Assembly (NCBI GenBank): GCA_018434685.1
Contig: JAHDOV010000003.1
Coordinates: 402,302-466,301, forward strand
Length of the DNA stretch: 64,000 bases
Direction of reading: 5' to 3'
From: Deltaproteobacteria bacterium
GTDB taxonomy: Bacteria > Desulfobacterota > Desulfomonilia > UBA1062
Position numbers and translations under genes: made by a program. Under the pieces are notes generated by a model. It saw only the letters and a list, made by a program, of their open reading frames with translations, did not search any database and was not told the DNA's origin. This document shows, in pieces, positions 17,298 through 26,774 of this stretch (position 1 is its first letter; the number at the start of each line of letters is the position of its first letter).

Positions 17298-17940
17298 GGT
17301 ACCCTGCCTGGAGATTGATGGTGAGGATATTGCCGCTGAGCACGGCATCGAAGGCCTTGATTGCCTCTGCCATGAGCTGGCCGTTGCGGTAGAGGCCGTC
17401 GGATCTGAGCTCGTAATGGATCGCTGGAACAATCCGGTCGCCGACAGAGGCTGTGGCCCCCGAGGTGAGCGGAATGAGGGTATTGCCCCGTGAATAGGTG
17501 TGGGTGACGATTGACGGTCCGCTGTCGGTAATGATACCGAGGTCTGCCCAGTAGTCGGGTACGCTGTCGAGATCGATATCGACGGTATCCAGCAGCAGGC
17601 TGTGCTCATTGGATGAGAGGACGACCGAGTACAGCGGCGGGGGATATTTACCGGGGACTTTCAGCCCGGGGTGAGACGAGGTGTGGGGGAGGCCTGCGAT
17701 GAACAGCTGATCCTTGGCCGGGGCTATCTTGAGATCCTGGGGCATGAGGCATCCGCACTGCGCCAGGTCCGTATCGAGCGTAACGAGGGTGTTCCTCAGC
17801 GACTGGAGACAGTACCAGGTGGACGTAACCCCTGCATAGCTCCTGGCGCTAAGAATGTTCATGCTCACCAGGGCAAGGATGAGGACGGAAGATATGGTAA
17901 TGGAAACAAGGAATTCCACAAGGCTCAAGCCCTTGTTCAT
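17254..17940 (-). CDS. PilW-like minor prepilin
   Basis: From ATG 17940, with AGGAGG eight bases upstream, the 228-residue protein has a leader of four residues (MNKG) and mature N-terminus LSLVEFLVSITISSVLILAL with Glu5. The rest, containing the CGC pair near residue 60 and a SVGDRIVPAIHYEL stretch near the end, follows the plan of PilW-type minor pilins. It is the first gene of the pilus operon and precedes the PilX/PilY1-like protein, matching the pilW-pilX-pilY1 order of other species. Confidence 0.82.
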   Translation of the reverse strand: MNKGLSLVEFLVSITISSVLILALVSMNILSARSYAGVTSTWYCLQSLRNTLVTLDTDLAQCGCLMPQDLKIAPAKDQLFIAGLPHTSSHPGLKVPGKYPPPLYSVVLSSNEHSLLLDTVDIDLDSVPDYWADLGIITDSGPSIVTHTYSRGNTLIPLTSGATASVGDRIVPAIHYELRSDGLYRNGQLMAEAIKAFDAVLSGNILTINLQAGYHGTLKDISYPFVLR

Positions 17941-18016
17941 GCAAAACCTCCTATACAATAACAATGCATACAAATAGGATCGTGGATGAAACAATCGCAG
18001 ACTGCGTCCTGAAGTA

Positions 18017-18044
18017 ATTATAATGAGTAAAGCCGCAGGGTCAA
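18017..18044 (-). promoter_or_regulatory. Sigma-70 promoter of the pilus operon
   Basis: Minus strand TTGACC (18044-18039), a 16-base spacer, and a perfect TATAAT (18022-18017). The transcript would start about 70 bases before the first prepilin gene. This is the only strong promoter seen ahead of the 11-kb operon. Confidence 0.65.
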
Positions 18045-18152
18045 GATGGTGCGGTGGTGCAGCAAGGGCATCGGGACGTTAAAAAGGGCATGGACATCGG
18101 TTTGATTCCTTGGTAATAACCCTGGAAATATTAGCATAGAAATGAGGAAGAT

Positions 18153-19793
18153 ATGGGAAAGAAGGGAAGCGCCGTCTTAGTGATAATGCTGGTTGTTGTG
18201 ATCGGCTTCTTGTTCTTTCTGATCGTGCCGCTCGGTGGAAAGATCGGCCTTCTCAGGGAGGCGACCATATCGTTCATATTCAGAAACCCTCCCCGGTTCA
18301 TCTCGCTCGAGGTAAACGTGGACGGGCAGGCGCAGACCATAAAGGCAGGGGAGTCCCTGACGATAACCGGTGGAGAAACCATCATCATTACCAAGGTAAA
18401 GGCAAATACCTTTTTCGATTCCTACCTCACCGCCGATATCGTGGGCTTCGGCAAGAACGATGACCTCCACGAGCCCATCGAGACAGCCGAGATCAGAAAA
18501 CAGCTCCTTGCTGCAGGGATCAAATCCGTCCCCATCGAAATCTACTATATCGAACGCAACATCGCAAAGGTACCCCTGGAGATGGAACTGACCGAGCAGG
18601 ACTACATTTCCAGGATCAGGGAGACAAAGGACTCGGACGAAAAGGTCGCTGTCCTCAAGAGCGCCCTCATAGCGTTTCCCAAGAATCGCGATTTTCTCGA
18701 TCAGCTCGACGAACTGCTGTCGGCCAGGGGTGACTATGAGGCCCTTGCTGGCATATACCGGGGCATTATCGAGGCGGATCCCCAAGACATGGCAGCGCAT
18801 GCCAAACTCGCCCGCTACTACGCCAAGCTCGGGCTGTTGAAGGAGGCAATGGAGGTAAGCAGGCAGGTTGTGAATGCCGGAGAGGCAAACGCGAACACCT
18901 ACAGGCGGATGGCCTATCTCGCCGGCCAGCTCGGTGATTTCGACAATCGGGTTGCCTACCTCCAGAAGGCACTGGAGCTGGACAAGGGCAACGACGCAAT
19001 CATCGTCGACCTTGCAAAGACCTATGAACAGGCAGGCAAGACGGGCAAGGCGCTCGAGATCTACAAGTCGGCCGCCCAGACGGCACAGGACAAGGAAATC
19101 CTCATCCCGGTCATCGAAGACTCACTGAAGAAGAAGAACTACAAGGATGCCGAGGCGGCCCTGAAACGCTATGTCGGCTATTACCCGAAGGACGAGAATG
19201 CCTATGCCCAGCTGGGCATGGTGATGGGCCAGCTCGGGGACACGGGTGCCCAGATAACCTACTATGAAAAGGCAGTGGAGCTTTCGCCGAAGGAGCCGCT
19301 CTTGCTGTTCAACCTCGGGGCGGCCTATGAAAAGGCAGGGAAACTACCAGACGCCCTGGTCCGCTACAAGCAGGTCATGAACATAAAACCCAAGGACAAG
19401 GATTCCCTCGCGAAGGCAGCAGCCCTGTCTCAGAAGCTGGGAAGGTACAAGGAATCCTATTCGTACTACCGGTCGCTCATCGCCATCGAAGACGCGCTTG
19501 AATACAGAAAGGGCCTCATCACCGCCTCGGTGGGCCTGAAGGACCACGACAAGATCATCGATGCGTGCAGTGCGTATCTCGACAAGAAGAAAGAGCATGA
19601 TGTCGCCATCACCTTAGCGTACGCATACGAGGCAAGGGCTGCAGGGAGGCAGGGCAGAGAACGGCTCGACGACCTGAGCGCCGCCCTGGATGCCTATCGC
19701 CTTGCACTCAAGATCAATCCTCAATCCGCCAAGGCAAAAGAAAAGATCCCCGAGCTCAGGATCGAGACCATAAAACTCAAGAGAGGGGTATAG
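18153..19793 (+). CDS. Membrane-anchored TPR-repeat protein
   Basis: The 546-residue protein has an N-terminal membrane anchor (residues about 7-30, AVLVIMLVVVIGFLFFLIVP), a small domain of about 110 residues with beta-strand pattern, then about eight TPR units running to residue 530 (for example AYAQLGMVMGQLGDTGAQITYYEKAVELSP). Such proteins usually hold together envelope assemblies. Its divergent position next to the pilus operon is suggestive but no more. GAGGAAG precedes the ATG. Confidence 0.85.
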   Translation: MGKKGSAVLVIMLVVVIGFLFFLIVPLGGKIGLLREATISFIFRNPPRFISLEVNVDGQAQTIKAGESLTITGGETIIITKVKANTFFDSYLTADIVGFGKNDDLHEPIETAEIRKQLLAAGIKSVPIEIYYIERNIAKVPLEMELTEQDYISRIRETKDSDEKVAVLKSALIAFPKNRDFLDQLDELLSARGDYEALAGIYRGIIEADPQDMAAHAKLARYYAKLGLLKEAMEVSRQVVNAGEANANTYRRMAYLAGQLGDFDNRVAYLQKALELDKGNDAIIVDLAKTYEQAGKTGKALEIYKSAAQTAQDKEILIPVIEDSLKKKNYKDAEAALKRYVGYYPKDENAYAQLGMVMGQLGDTGAQITYYEKAVELSPKEPLLLFNLGAAYEKAGKLPDALVRYKQVMNIKPKDKDSLAKAAALSQKLGRYKESYSYYRSLIAIEDALEYRKGLITASVGLKDHDKIIDACSAYLDKKKEHDVAITLAYAYEARAAGRQGRERLDDLSAALDAYRLALKINPQSAKAKEKIPELRIETIKLKRGV

Positions 19794-19835
19794 CACTTCC
19801 TTGCGGACCCCACAGGGCAGGTCTTAAGAGAGATC

Positions 19836-20486
19836 ATGAGCAGAACATTTGCCATAGGAGATATTCACGGCTGCAGGGAGAAGATGGAGGATCTCCTGGC
19901 AAAGATAGATCCTCACCGGGAGGATCTCCTCATTTTTCTCGGTGATTATCTGGATCGGGGTGCGAAACCCAAAGAGGTCGTTGATGTACTCATAGACCTT
20001 GCACGAGACATACCCTGTATCTTCCTGCGGGGAAATCATGAAGACATGTTCCTGGAATTCCTCGAGTATGGCACCAACAAGACCATCTTCTTCGCCAATG
20101 GGGGGCTCAAGACCATTGATTCGTATCTCGGGGCATCCCCTCTGGCCTCCCATGTCCAGGTCGCCCGGGCACTGCCCGAACCCCACAGGGATTTCTTCGC
20201 AGGGCTGCGCTGGTATTATGAGGATGGAGACCATATCTTTGTCCATGCAGGCATCAAACCGGACAGACCCATGGATCTGCAGGACAGGCATGATATGATC
20301 TGGATACGGGATGAATTCATCTTTTCTCCCACCGGGATCGACAAAAAGGTGATATTCGGGCACACCCCCTTTGCCCGTCCCCTGGTCAAGCCGGATAAGA
20401 TAGGAATCGACACCGGTGCGGTGTACGGCGGATCGCTCACGGCAGTCCAGCTCCCCGAAGAGATCTTTGTCCGCTCGTTTCGATAG
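19836..20486 (+). CDS. PPP-family serine/threonine protein phosphatase
   Basis: The 216-residue protein shows the PPP metal-site signatures in order: GDIHG (residues 8-12), GDYLDRG (36-42), GNHED (66-70), VHAGI (about 140) and FGHTPF (about 176). This fits the short bacterial group related to phage lambda phosphatase and E. coli PrpA/PrpB. These remove phosphate from Ser/Thr or Tyr. It sits 42 bases after the TPR gene and 35 before a J-domain gene on the same strand. Confidence 0.9.
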   Translation: MSRTFAIGDIHGCREKMEDLLAKIDPHREDLLIFLGDYLDRGAKPKEVVDVLIDLARDIPCIFLRGNHEDMFLEFLEYGTNKTIFFANGGLKTIDSYLGASPLASHVQVARALPEPHRDFFAGLRWYYEDGDHIFVHAGIKPDRPMDLQDRHDMIWIRDEFIFSPTGIDKKVIFGHTPFARPLVKPDKIGIDTGAVYGGSLTAVQLPEEIFVRSFR

Positions 20487-20521
20487 CAGCGTTTTGGTCA
20501 TTTCTTCGAGGATTGCTTTCT

Positions 20522-21190
20522 ATGGCAGGTATGGCAAAGGATTATTACCGGATACTCGGGCTGGCTCGTGATGCCACCCCGGTGGAGATCAAGAAGACCT
20601 ACAGGAGGCTCGCCCTGCAGGTTCACCCGGACGTGAACCGCGAAGATCCGGGGTCTGAAGAACACTTCAGAGAAATCACCGAGGCGTACGGGGTGCTGGT
20701 CGACCCGCTCAAGCGTGAAAAATATGACCGTGGCCAACATTCTGACTTTGCCCGTGAAGAGGTCTTTCGCGACGTATTCACCCACGCCGATTTTCACGAT
20801 GTGTTCGATGACCTGCCTGTGAAACGGGAGTGGCTGGAAAGACTCTTCGATATCGGCAGGGTGATCGCCTATGAGGCACTGATCTACGGGGGGAGCCCCA
20901 AAGAGGTGTTGAAGCGGAGCATCGTGCGCTTTGCCGCACAGGGTGCTTCGAAGATGTTCCACCACGTCATGGACATGCACGAACACATCGCGATCTCCCA
21001 GGATATCGCCTCCCATGGGGGTTACATAACGATTGAATACAGGCCCGGCTTCAGAATGAGCAGGATACGGGTACGCATACCCCCGGGCACGAAATCAGGA
21101 ACTGTTCTGAGGATAGCGGGAATGGGCCGGAAGAACTTCAGGAAAAAGGCCGGCGACCTTTACTTGCACATGGACATTTCTTCACTATAG
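20522..21190 (+). CDS. J-domain protein lacking the zinc-finger region
   Basis: The 222-residue protein has an N-terminal J domain (YYRILGLARDATPVEIKKTY, then HPD at about residues 37-39), which stimulates Hsp70 ATPase. There is no Gly/Phe stretch and no CxxCxGxG repeats. A middle region of about 90 residues is unlike classical DnaJ, and the C-terminal VRIPPGTKSGTVLRIAGMG piece resembles the DnaJ substrate-binding domain. ATG 20522 is preferred, with GAGG ten bases upstream; the upstream TTG and the downstream ATG 20531 are alternatives. The true dnaJ is at 62811-63917. Confidence 0.85.
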   Translation: MAGMAKDYYRILGLARDATPVEIKKTYRRLALQVHPDVNREDPGSEEHFREITEAYGVLVDPLKREKYDRGQHSDFAREEVFRDVFTHADFHDVFDDLPVKREWLERLFDIGRVIAYEALIYGGSPKEVLKRSIVRFAAQGASKMFHHVMDMHEHIAISQDIASHGGYITIEYRPGFRMSRIRVRIPPGTKSGTVLRIAGMGRKNFRKKAGDLYLHMDISSL

Positions 21191-22077
21191 ATGACAATCT
21201 GGTTCTTTCCGTGCTGTTTTCCCCAGTACATGGCCTTGTCTGCCATTCTGATCAGCTCGCTGTGATCGGTTGTGTTCTTGGGGAGGCTTGCCAGGCCAAT
21301 GGTGACGCTGACATCCAGGGAGACGCTGACGGTCTTGCATATTCTCTCGGACACCACGAGAGCTTCTTCAATGGATGTTTCCGGAAAGATGATGACAAAC
21401 TCCTCACCGCCATAGCGGGCAAGGATATCGCAGTTTCTCGTGTTGTGTCTGAATACGTGGGCAAGGTGCATGAGGAGCTCGTTGCCCTCTTCATGGCCTT
21501 TCGTGTCGTTATAGTTCTTGAAGTTGTCGATATCGATCATGGCCAGAGAGAGCGTCCGGTTGTACCGCATATGCCTAGTAACTTCGTTCTTCAGCATGGA
21601 GATCAGGTGGCGGAAATTGTAGAGACCGGTAAGTTCGTCGGTGCGGGAGAGATTCTTGTAGTACGTTGCCAGCTCCGCCTCCTCTTTCAGCCGCACCTCC
21701 TCGATGATCCTGTTTATGGTGAGGTGAAGGTGGTCCAGGAGGATCGGTTTTGTGATAAAGTCCGATGCGCCCAGTTTCATGCACTCCACGGCATCACGGA
21801 TCGTCCCGTAGCCGGTAATCATGATGACCTGCATGTGGGGGCGTATCTTCTTGATTTCCTGCAACAGCTCGGAGCCGGTCATGCCGGGCAGGTGGAGATC
21901 CACGATGGCAATCTGATACCCGTTGCGCTCAACTAGGCGTACTGCCTCTTCGCCATTTGTGGTGGCAGTCAGATCCAGTCCTTTTTCACACAGGTATTCG
22001 CAGATGAGATCGAGTGTCTCGTGCTCGTCATCTACCAGGAGGATTTCTGTTTTTCTGTTCAATTCCGTCTCAACCAT
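21160..22077 (-). CDS. Response regulator with diguanylate cyclase output (REC-GGDEF)
   Basis: The 305-residue protein has a receiver domain (VDDE acid pocket at 15-18, phosphoacceptor Asp60, Lys110) and a GGDEF domain with active-site GGEEF at 223-227. It makes c-di-GMP from two GTP. An intact inhibitory I-site R214-x-x-D217 lies five residues before the active motif, so product feedback is expected. Its 3' end overlaps the convergent J-domain gene by 31 bases. The likely kinase is the hybrid kinase at 23122 or an unlinked one. Confidence 0.95.
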   Translation of the reverse strand: MVETELNRKTEILLVDDEHETLDLICEYLCEKGLDLTATTNGEEAVRLVERNGYQIAIVDLHLPGMTGSELLQEIKKIRPHMQVIMITGYGTIRDAVECMKLGASDFITKPILLDHLHLTINRIIEEVRLKEEAELATYYKNLSRTDELTGLYNFRHLISMLKNEVTRHMRYNRTLSLAMIDIDNFKNYNDTKGHEEGNELLMHLAHVFRHNTRNCDILARYGGEEFVIIFPETSIEEALVVSERICKTVSVSLDVSVTIGLASLPKNTTDHSELIRMADKAMYWGKQHGKNQIVIYSEEMSMCK

Positions 22078-22298
22078 CTTTGGCTTGTCTATTCCTCATA
22101 CGACCCTGTACAAGAAAATACAATCTCCATACATTATGGGTATAATAACGGAAGTTCCGATGAATATCATGAGGGGAAAATGCATGGGTACCACAAATCC
22201 CTGGTGGCACACCGGTGATCTGAACCGGGTGAATCGTTTGAGGTCTGCGGGAAAAAACACCTCAAGTTAAATCAGGCAGAAACCGTTATAAAAACCAT

Positions 22299-23105
22299 AT
22301 GGAATCAACGCCAAAGCCTTTTTGCATGGAAAAGAATATAGACGGTATTCCGACCCTGGAATCGAGCAAGATGAGGTTGTTCCAGATTCTCCAGGACGAA
22401 AATACGAACGTGGAGCGCGTGGAGCAGGTCCTGCTGTCAGATCCGGCCATGTCGGCAAAGATCATAAAGCTCGCAAATTCGCCGTTCTACCGCCATTCGG
22501 ATCAGTCGCTCGGCATGCGCCAGTCCCTGCTGACCATCGGGCTCGACATGGTGAAATGCCTCGTGTTGTCCATGGCGGTCATGGAGTCGTTCGGGACGAA
22601 CACCGTCCATGCAATACAGCTCTGGCGGCATGCATATGCAGCTGCGCTCATGGCCTTGTCTCTGAGCCAGGGCAGTAAAGATAAAGAGGTCCTTTTCACC
22701 GGCGGCCTGCTCCATGACCTGGGCAGGATGGTTCTCCTGTTCAATGCCCCGGATGTATACGCCCCGCTCTACGATGCAAAGGGAACATGGCCTGATGTCG
22801 AACAGGAACAGGAAATCTTTCTGACCGACCATACGCTCATCGGTGAGGCAGTTGCCGGGAAATGGCACTTCCCCCCTGAGATTATCTCGATCATACGTCA
22901 CCATCACCATCCCACAGACAGGAACTCTGCGCTCGTTTTCCTTATAAACAGTGTTATCCTGCAGATAGAGAGAGACCTGCCGCCGGACATTTTGCAACAC
23001 GAGCGCCTGCTTGCCAAATTTCTCGGTAAGGGGTACAATGATCTGGTTAATGCTATACTACAGAGGTATGAAATTAACGCTGTCATTATAGAAAATCTGT
23101 TTTAA
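22299..23105 (+). CDS. HDOD-domain signalling protein
   Basis: The 268-residue protein is a single HDOD domain, with the conserved IPTLESSKMRLFQIL start, LSDPAMSAKIIKLANSPFY, and the HD-like GGLLHDLGRMVL segment near residue 131. HDOD proteins are noncatalytic or weakly catalytic relatives of HD hydrolases found in signalling and regulation of pili or stress. The ribosome site before ATG 22299 is poor; ATG 22326 is a possible alternative. A perfect TATAAT at 22141-22146 lies upstream but no -35 fits. The next gene starts 16 bases on. Confidence 0.88.
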   Translation: MESTPKPFCMEKNIDGIPTLESSKMRLFQILQDENTNVERVEQVLLSDPAMSAKIIKLANSPFYRHSDQSLGMRQSLLTIGLDMVKCLVLSMAVMESFGTNTVHAIQLWRHAYAAALMALSLSQGSKDKEVLFTGGLLHDLGRMVLLFNAPDVYAPLYDAKGTWPDVEQEQEIFLTDHTLIGEAVAGKWHFPPEIISIIRHHHHPTDRNSALVFLINSVILQIERDLPPDILQHERLLAKFLGKGYNDLVNAILQRYEINAVIIENLF

Positions 23106-23121
23106 GGGGCATGGTCAGGCA

Positions 23122-25227
23122 GTGGAGAAGAGGTGGTCAGAACTGGAGGAGGTCTCTGGCTTTTCAGGTGACAGAGAGCGGATCCTGCTCGATCTTTTGA
23201 AGAAGGCCACCGACTTCTATGAAGATACCATCGGTATCCTTTCAGGCATCTTCGAGCTGACCGAACGGGTGTCAAAAGGGTCCCCTGAAGAAGACTTTTA
23301 TTCCTATATTTCCGACGTGCTCATCGAAGAGTCCAGGTGCGAGAACGCCTCGGTCTTCATGCTGGAAAACGGCCGCATCGTATTGAAGGCCGCCTCGGGC
23401 GTACTGTCCAATGATGCAAATGAAAAGCTCTGCCTGGATCTGGGCGAAGGCGTCGCGGGGAGATGTGCGCTGGAGGGAAGGCCGGTCCTCATATCCGACG
23501 TGACCGAGTGCGACTTTTTCAAGGATATCTCGACCACGCGTGTGTGCATCTCCTCCATGCTCTGCGTACCCATAAAAGAGGGAAACAACACCTTCGGGGT
23601 GCTGAATCTCTCGCATTCGCGCAAGGATTTCTTCAATGTCAACTATGTACGCGTCTTCGAACTGCTCGGGCTTCTCGTGGGGCAGATGCTCACCCTCGTG
23701 CATCTCCATGCAATCTTTCAGCGCAGGCAATCGGATCTCTGCGATCTCCTCCACCAGAAAGACGAAAGCCTCCGGGACATCTCGGAGCGGTACAAGGCCG
23801 TGGTGGATGCATCGGAAGACATCATTTTCCTGCTCGACCTCGACGATACGGTGAAATTTTTCAACCAGAGACTCTACCAGGTCCTGGGTATTGTTCCCCG
23901 CACCATTCACGACATATTCGATGCCGCTTCGGTCGTTCTCCTGATGGAGCGGGCATCGGAGATTTCCATCGGTCAGTCCAGAGACCTTGAAATGAACGTG
24001 GGCATCAGGTCCCTCGGCAATGTGACCGGGCAGTTTTTCGTCAAATGTATCCGGCAGGGACAGATCCTGGTCGTGATGAAGGATATAACCGCCAAGAAAC
24101 GCATGGAACAGCGGACCATGCAGACCGAAAAGCTCACCTCGCTCGGCCTGCTCACATCGGGGATAGCCCATGAGCTCAACAATAAGCTCACCCCCATACT
24201 CGGTTTTGCAGACCTGATCGATGCCCATGGTTTGTCCACACGCGATCAGGAGAGGCTCCAGGTCATCATCAATTCTGCAAATTCGGCCAAGTCTATCGTG
24301 GAATCGCTGCTGAAATTCTCCAGGAACAAGCCGCCTGAGAAGATCGTCTTTGACATGCGGGAGATCATGGCCAGGATGGTCAACCTGTATACCCCCACCA
24401 TGCGGAAACGAGGCATCAGGATCATCCACGAGGATTCGCCGGTGCCCCTGTTCGTCAGGGCGGACATGAACTGCCTCGAGCAGGTGCTCGTGAATTTCAT
24501 CAACAACGCCATCGATGCCATCGACGACCAGCCCGGCACCATCAGGCTCAGATCGGCACTGTCGGACAGCCAGGTGCACATATCCATAGAGGATACCGGA
24601 CCGGGTATCCCCGAAGAGATCATGACGAAGATCTTCGATCCGTTCTTCACCACGAAATCAAAGGACAAGGGGACCGGCCTGGGACTGAGTATCTGCTACG
24701 GCATCATCTCGGATCACAAGGGAGAGATCGCGCTGGAAAATACCGGCACAGGTGCAATTGCCAGCATCAAGATCCCTGCAATGACTCACGGGATCGAGGA
24801 GAAGCTCTGCGGGGCAGAGATCGAGGAACCTGTCCGGAAGGTTGTTGATGAAAAGCCCAGACGCTCGACGATCATGGTGGTCGAGGATGAGGAGGATCTC
24901 CTGGATCTCATGGTCGACACCCTGAGTCCCTTTTACAATGTCAAGACCTTCAACGACGGGAAAAAGGCGTATGACCATCTTGACGAACATGCCTGGGAGC
25001 TTATTATCTCTGACTTGAGAATGCCCGTGATGGACGGCATGGAGTTGTATCACGAGGTGGTAAAGAAGCACCCGTCGCTGGGGAAGCGGTTCATGTTCAT
25101 TACCGGTGACACCTATGACTTCGAGGTGAAGGAATTCCTCGAGAATACCGGCGTTGTGTATCTGCGGAAACCTTTCAGGATCAAAGAATTGAGGGATATC
25201 GTTCAGAAACAGATACAGTATCGCTAG
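23122..25227 (+). CDS. Hybrid sensor histidine kinase (GAF-PAS-HisKA-HATPase-REC)
   Basis: The 701-residue protein has no membrane segment and should be cytoplasmic. A GAF domain lies at about residues 50-200 ([19 protein letters not shown]) and a PAS-like domain at about 225-330. The DHp box [16 protein letters not shown] follows, with His350. The ATPase has N-box NNAIDAI, G1 DTGPGIP and G2 GTGLGLS. A C-terminal receiver carries Asp631 ([13 protein letters not shown]). Starting codon is GTG. Downstream receivers at 25240 and 25907 may take part in a phosphorelay. Confidence 0.93.
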   Translation: MEKRWSELEEVSGFSGDRERILLDLLKKATDFYEDTIGILSGIFELTERVSKGSPEEDFYSYISDVLIEESRCENASVFMLENGRIVLKAASGVLSNDANEKLCLDLGEGVAGRCALEGRPVLISDVTECDFFKDISTTRVCISSMLCVPIKEGNNTFGVLNLSHSRKDFFNVNYVRVFELLGLLVGQMLTLVHLHAIFQRRQSDLCDLLHQKDESLRDISERYKAVVDASEDIIFLLDLDDTVKFFNQRLYQVLGIVPRTIHDIFDAASVVLLMERASEISIGQSRDLEMNVGIRSLGNVTGQFFVKCIRQGQILVVMKDITAKKRMEQRTMQTEKLTSLGLLTSGIAHELNNKLTPILGFADLIDAHGLSTRDQERLQVIINSANSAKSIVESLLKFSRNKPPEKIVFDMREIMARMVNLYTPTMRKRGIRIIHEDSPVPLFVRADMNCLEQVLVNFINNAIDAIDDQPGTIRLRSALSDSQVHISIEDTGPGIPEEIMTKIFDPFFTTKSKDKGTGLGLSICYGIISDHKGEIALENTGTGAIASIKIPAMTHGIEEKLCGAEIEEPVRKVVDEKPRRSTIMVVEDEEDLLDLMVDTLSPFYNVKTFNDGKKAYDHLDEHAWELIISDLRMPVMDGMELYHEVVKKHPSLGKRFMFITGDTYDFEVKEFLENTGVVYLRKPFRIKELRDIVQKQIQYR

Positions 25228-25239
25228 GGGATACAGGAC

Positions 25240-25914
25240 GTGGAAAAGAAAAGCATACTCGTCGTTGATGATGAAGAGATCGTGCGGTATTCGCTCGTGA
25301 ATATCCTGAGAAATCAGGGCTACGAGGTGGAAGAGGTCCCCTCGTCCGAAGAGGCACTCAAGCTCATCTGCGGCAAACAGTTCCACCTGGTCCTTACCGA
25401 CCTCGTGCTGGAGGGGATGAGCGGCCTCGAACTCCTGGAAAACATAAAGGTCATCTCTCCTCAAACGCTCGTGATCGTGATCACGGGGTACGGGTCCATC
25501 AAAACAGCGGTCACGGCGCTGAGGCTGGGCGTGTATGATTACCTGTTGAAGCCCTGTGACGAGGAGGAACTCATTATCCGGGTACGCAGGGCCCTGGAGA
25601 TGCAGTCCTACGGTAAGGAACAGCGGCGTATCCAGGAGGTCAGTGCCATTGCCAAGACAACCGTTACCCTGTCCGACCGGATAAATACACCACTGAATAT
25701 CATCCTGGGCAACATTGAGATGCTGCAGATATCGCCTGAGATGGAAACGAACAAGAAGATCCAGAATACGCTCAAGGTGATGGAGGACCAGATCTTTCAG
25801 ATAAAGGACGTCATGGACAAGCTTGCAAAGCTTACCACGGCCGAGACCAGGAAGTACATGGCACTGCGGGATTATGAGATCATTGATTTGACAAGCGGCA
25901 AGGGAAATGAATAA
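25240..25914 (+). CDS. Receiver protein with degenerate histidine-kinase dimerisation domain
   Basis: Residues 1-120 form a complete receiver (VVDDEE, Asp54, Thr/Gly ITGYGS, Lys105-region). The C-terminal 100 residues look like a DHp domain: SDRINTPLNIILGNIEML lines up with the usual H-[ED]-[LI]-x-x-P-L box, but Asp146 sits where the phosphorylated His would be, and no ATPase domain follows. It may dimerise or compete with the neighbouring kinase; this is inference. GTG start with AGGA upstream; 12 bases after the hybrid kinase. Confidence 0.88.
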   Translation: MEKKSILVVDDEEIVRYSLVNILRNQGYEVEEVPSSEEALKLICGKQFHLVLTDLVLEGMSGLELLENIKVISPQTLVIVITGYGSIKTAVTALRLGVYDYLLKPCDEEELIIRVRRALEMQSYGKEQRRIQEVSAIAKTTVTLSDRINTPLNIILGNIEMLQISPEMETNKKIQNTLKVMEDQIFQIKDVMDKLAKLTTAETRKYMALRDYEIIDLTSGKGNE

Positions 25915-26275
25915 TAACAGGAACATACTCATCGTTGACGATTCTGATGAGTTGGCGCATGTGATAGCCGACTTCCTGAGCATATACGGTTATCATGTGT
26001 TCACCGCCTGCGACGGATATGACGCATTGGAATTGATGGGGAGCAAGGGCATGGATATCGTGGTGAGCGATATCCACATGCCGCGGATGGACGGCTTCAC
26101 CCTGATGACGGAAATCAAGAACAGGTATCCGGACGTACCCATTATCCTGATAACCGGGTTCGGCGTGAGTGAAGCGGAAAAGATGGCCTTTGAGAACGGG
26201 GCCGATGCCTTCGTTGCCAAGCCGTTTCACCTCAAGGATTTGAAGCGTGTAATCGATTCGGTATTCGACCATTGA
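25907..26275 (+). CDS. Single-domain response regulator
   Basis: The 122-residue protein is one receiver domain with VDDSDE, Asp55 in SDIHMPRMDGF, ITGFG and the conserved Lys in VAKPFHLKDL. It has no output domain, so it would act by protein contact or as a relay shuttle. Its start overlaps the preceding gene by 8 bases. Confidence 0.92.
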   Translation: MNNNRNILIVDDSDELAHVIADFLSIYGYHVFTACDGYDALELMGSKGMDIVVSDIHMPRMDGFTLMTEIKNRYPDVPIILITGFGVSEAEKMAFENGADAFVAKPFHLKDLKRVIDSVFDH

Positions 26276-26312
26276 GATATCGATATCTATCAACAACAGG
26301 AGGAGCATTTCT

Positions 26313-26774
26313 ATGAAGAAGACCGTGGTGGAAAAACCCAAGACAGTCCTGTGTTACATAGACTTCTCGAAGAGCAGCTACTATCTGGTGGAATACGCGT
26401 ATCAGCTCTCCAGGCTCATCGATGCAGAGCTATACATTCTCCACACCGTTACCGACATCAAGCGGGCCGCCGGGTTCTACGTGCCCCATATCAATACGGA
26501 CAGGCTTGAAGAAGAGGTCATCAAGGCCGCCAAGGATAAGATGTACGGCATATGCAACCAGGTCGTGGGCGACCGGATCGATTCTTCCCACAGGCTGGTG
26601 ATGCGGGGCAATCCCATAGAAGTAATGAACGAGGTCATTGCGGAGAAGAAGATCGAACTCCTTGTCCTCTCCCACGAACTGAGCAAAGGCACGCTGTCCG
26701 GTTTCAGGGGCGACTACGCGGAAAAGTTCATGAAGACTGCAGCGATCCCGTTCCTGGTGGTGCCGACTACCTGA
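26313..26774 (+). CDS. Universal stress protein, UspA family
   Basis: The 153-residue protein has the Usp fold pattern: VLCYIDFSKSSYYLVEYAYQ at the N-terminus, MRGNPIEVMNEVIAEKKIEL in the middle and a final AAIPFLVVP strand. A nucleotide-binding Gly motif is only partly present in the ELSKGTLSGF region. AGGAGG precedes the ATG. It ends the signalling cluster and its last 8 bases overlap a convergent gene. Confidence 0.88.
   Translation: MKKTVVEKPKTVLCYIDFSKSSYYLVEYAYQLSRLIDAELYILHTVTDIKRAAGFYVPHINTDRLEEEVIKAAKDKMYGICNQVVGDRIDSSHRLVMRGNPIEVMNEVIAEKKIELLVLSHELSKGTLSGFRGDYAEKFMKTAAIPFLVVPTT

Noticed and set aside
22204-22220. TGGCAC as a sigma-54 site ahead of the HDOD gene
   Set aside because: The required GC at -12 is missing (TGATC instead of TTGCA).
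23272-24579. 435-codon open frame antisense to the hybrid kinase
   Set aside because: No family motif, no ribosome site, His/Asp/Glu-rich composition typical of the reverse of a high-GC gene; the plus-strand kinase has full motifs.
24658-25983. 441-codon open frame antisense to the kinase end and next receiver
   Set aside because: Spans two real genes on the other strand and has no motifs; a shadow of codon bias.
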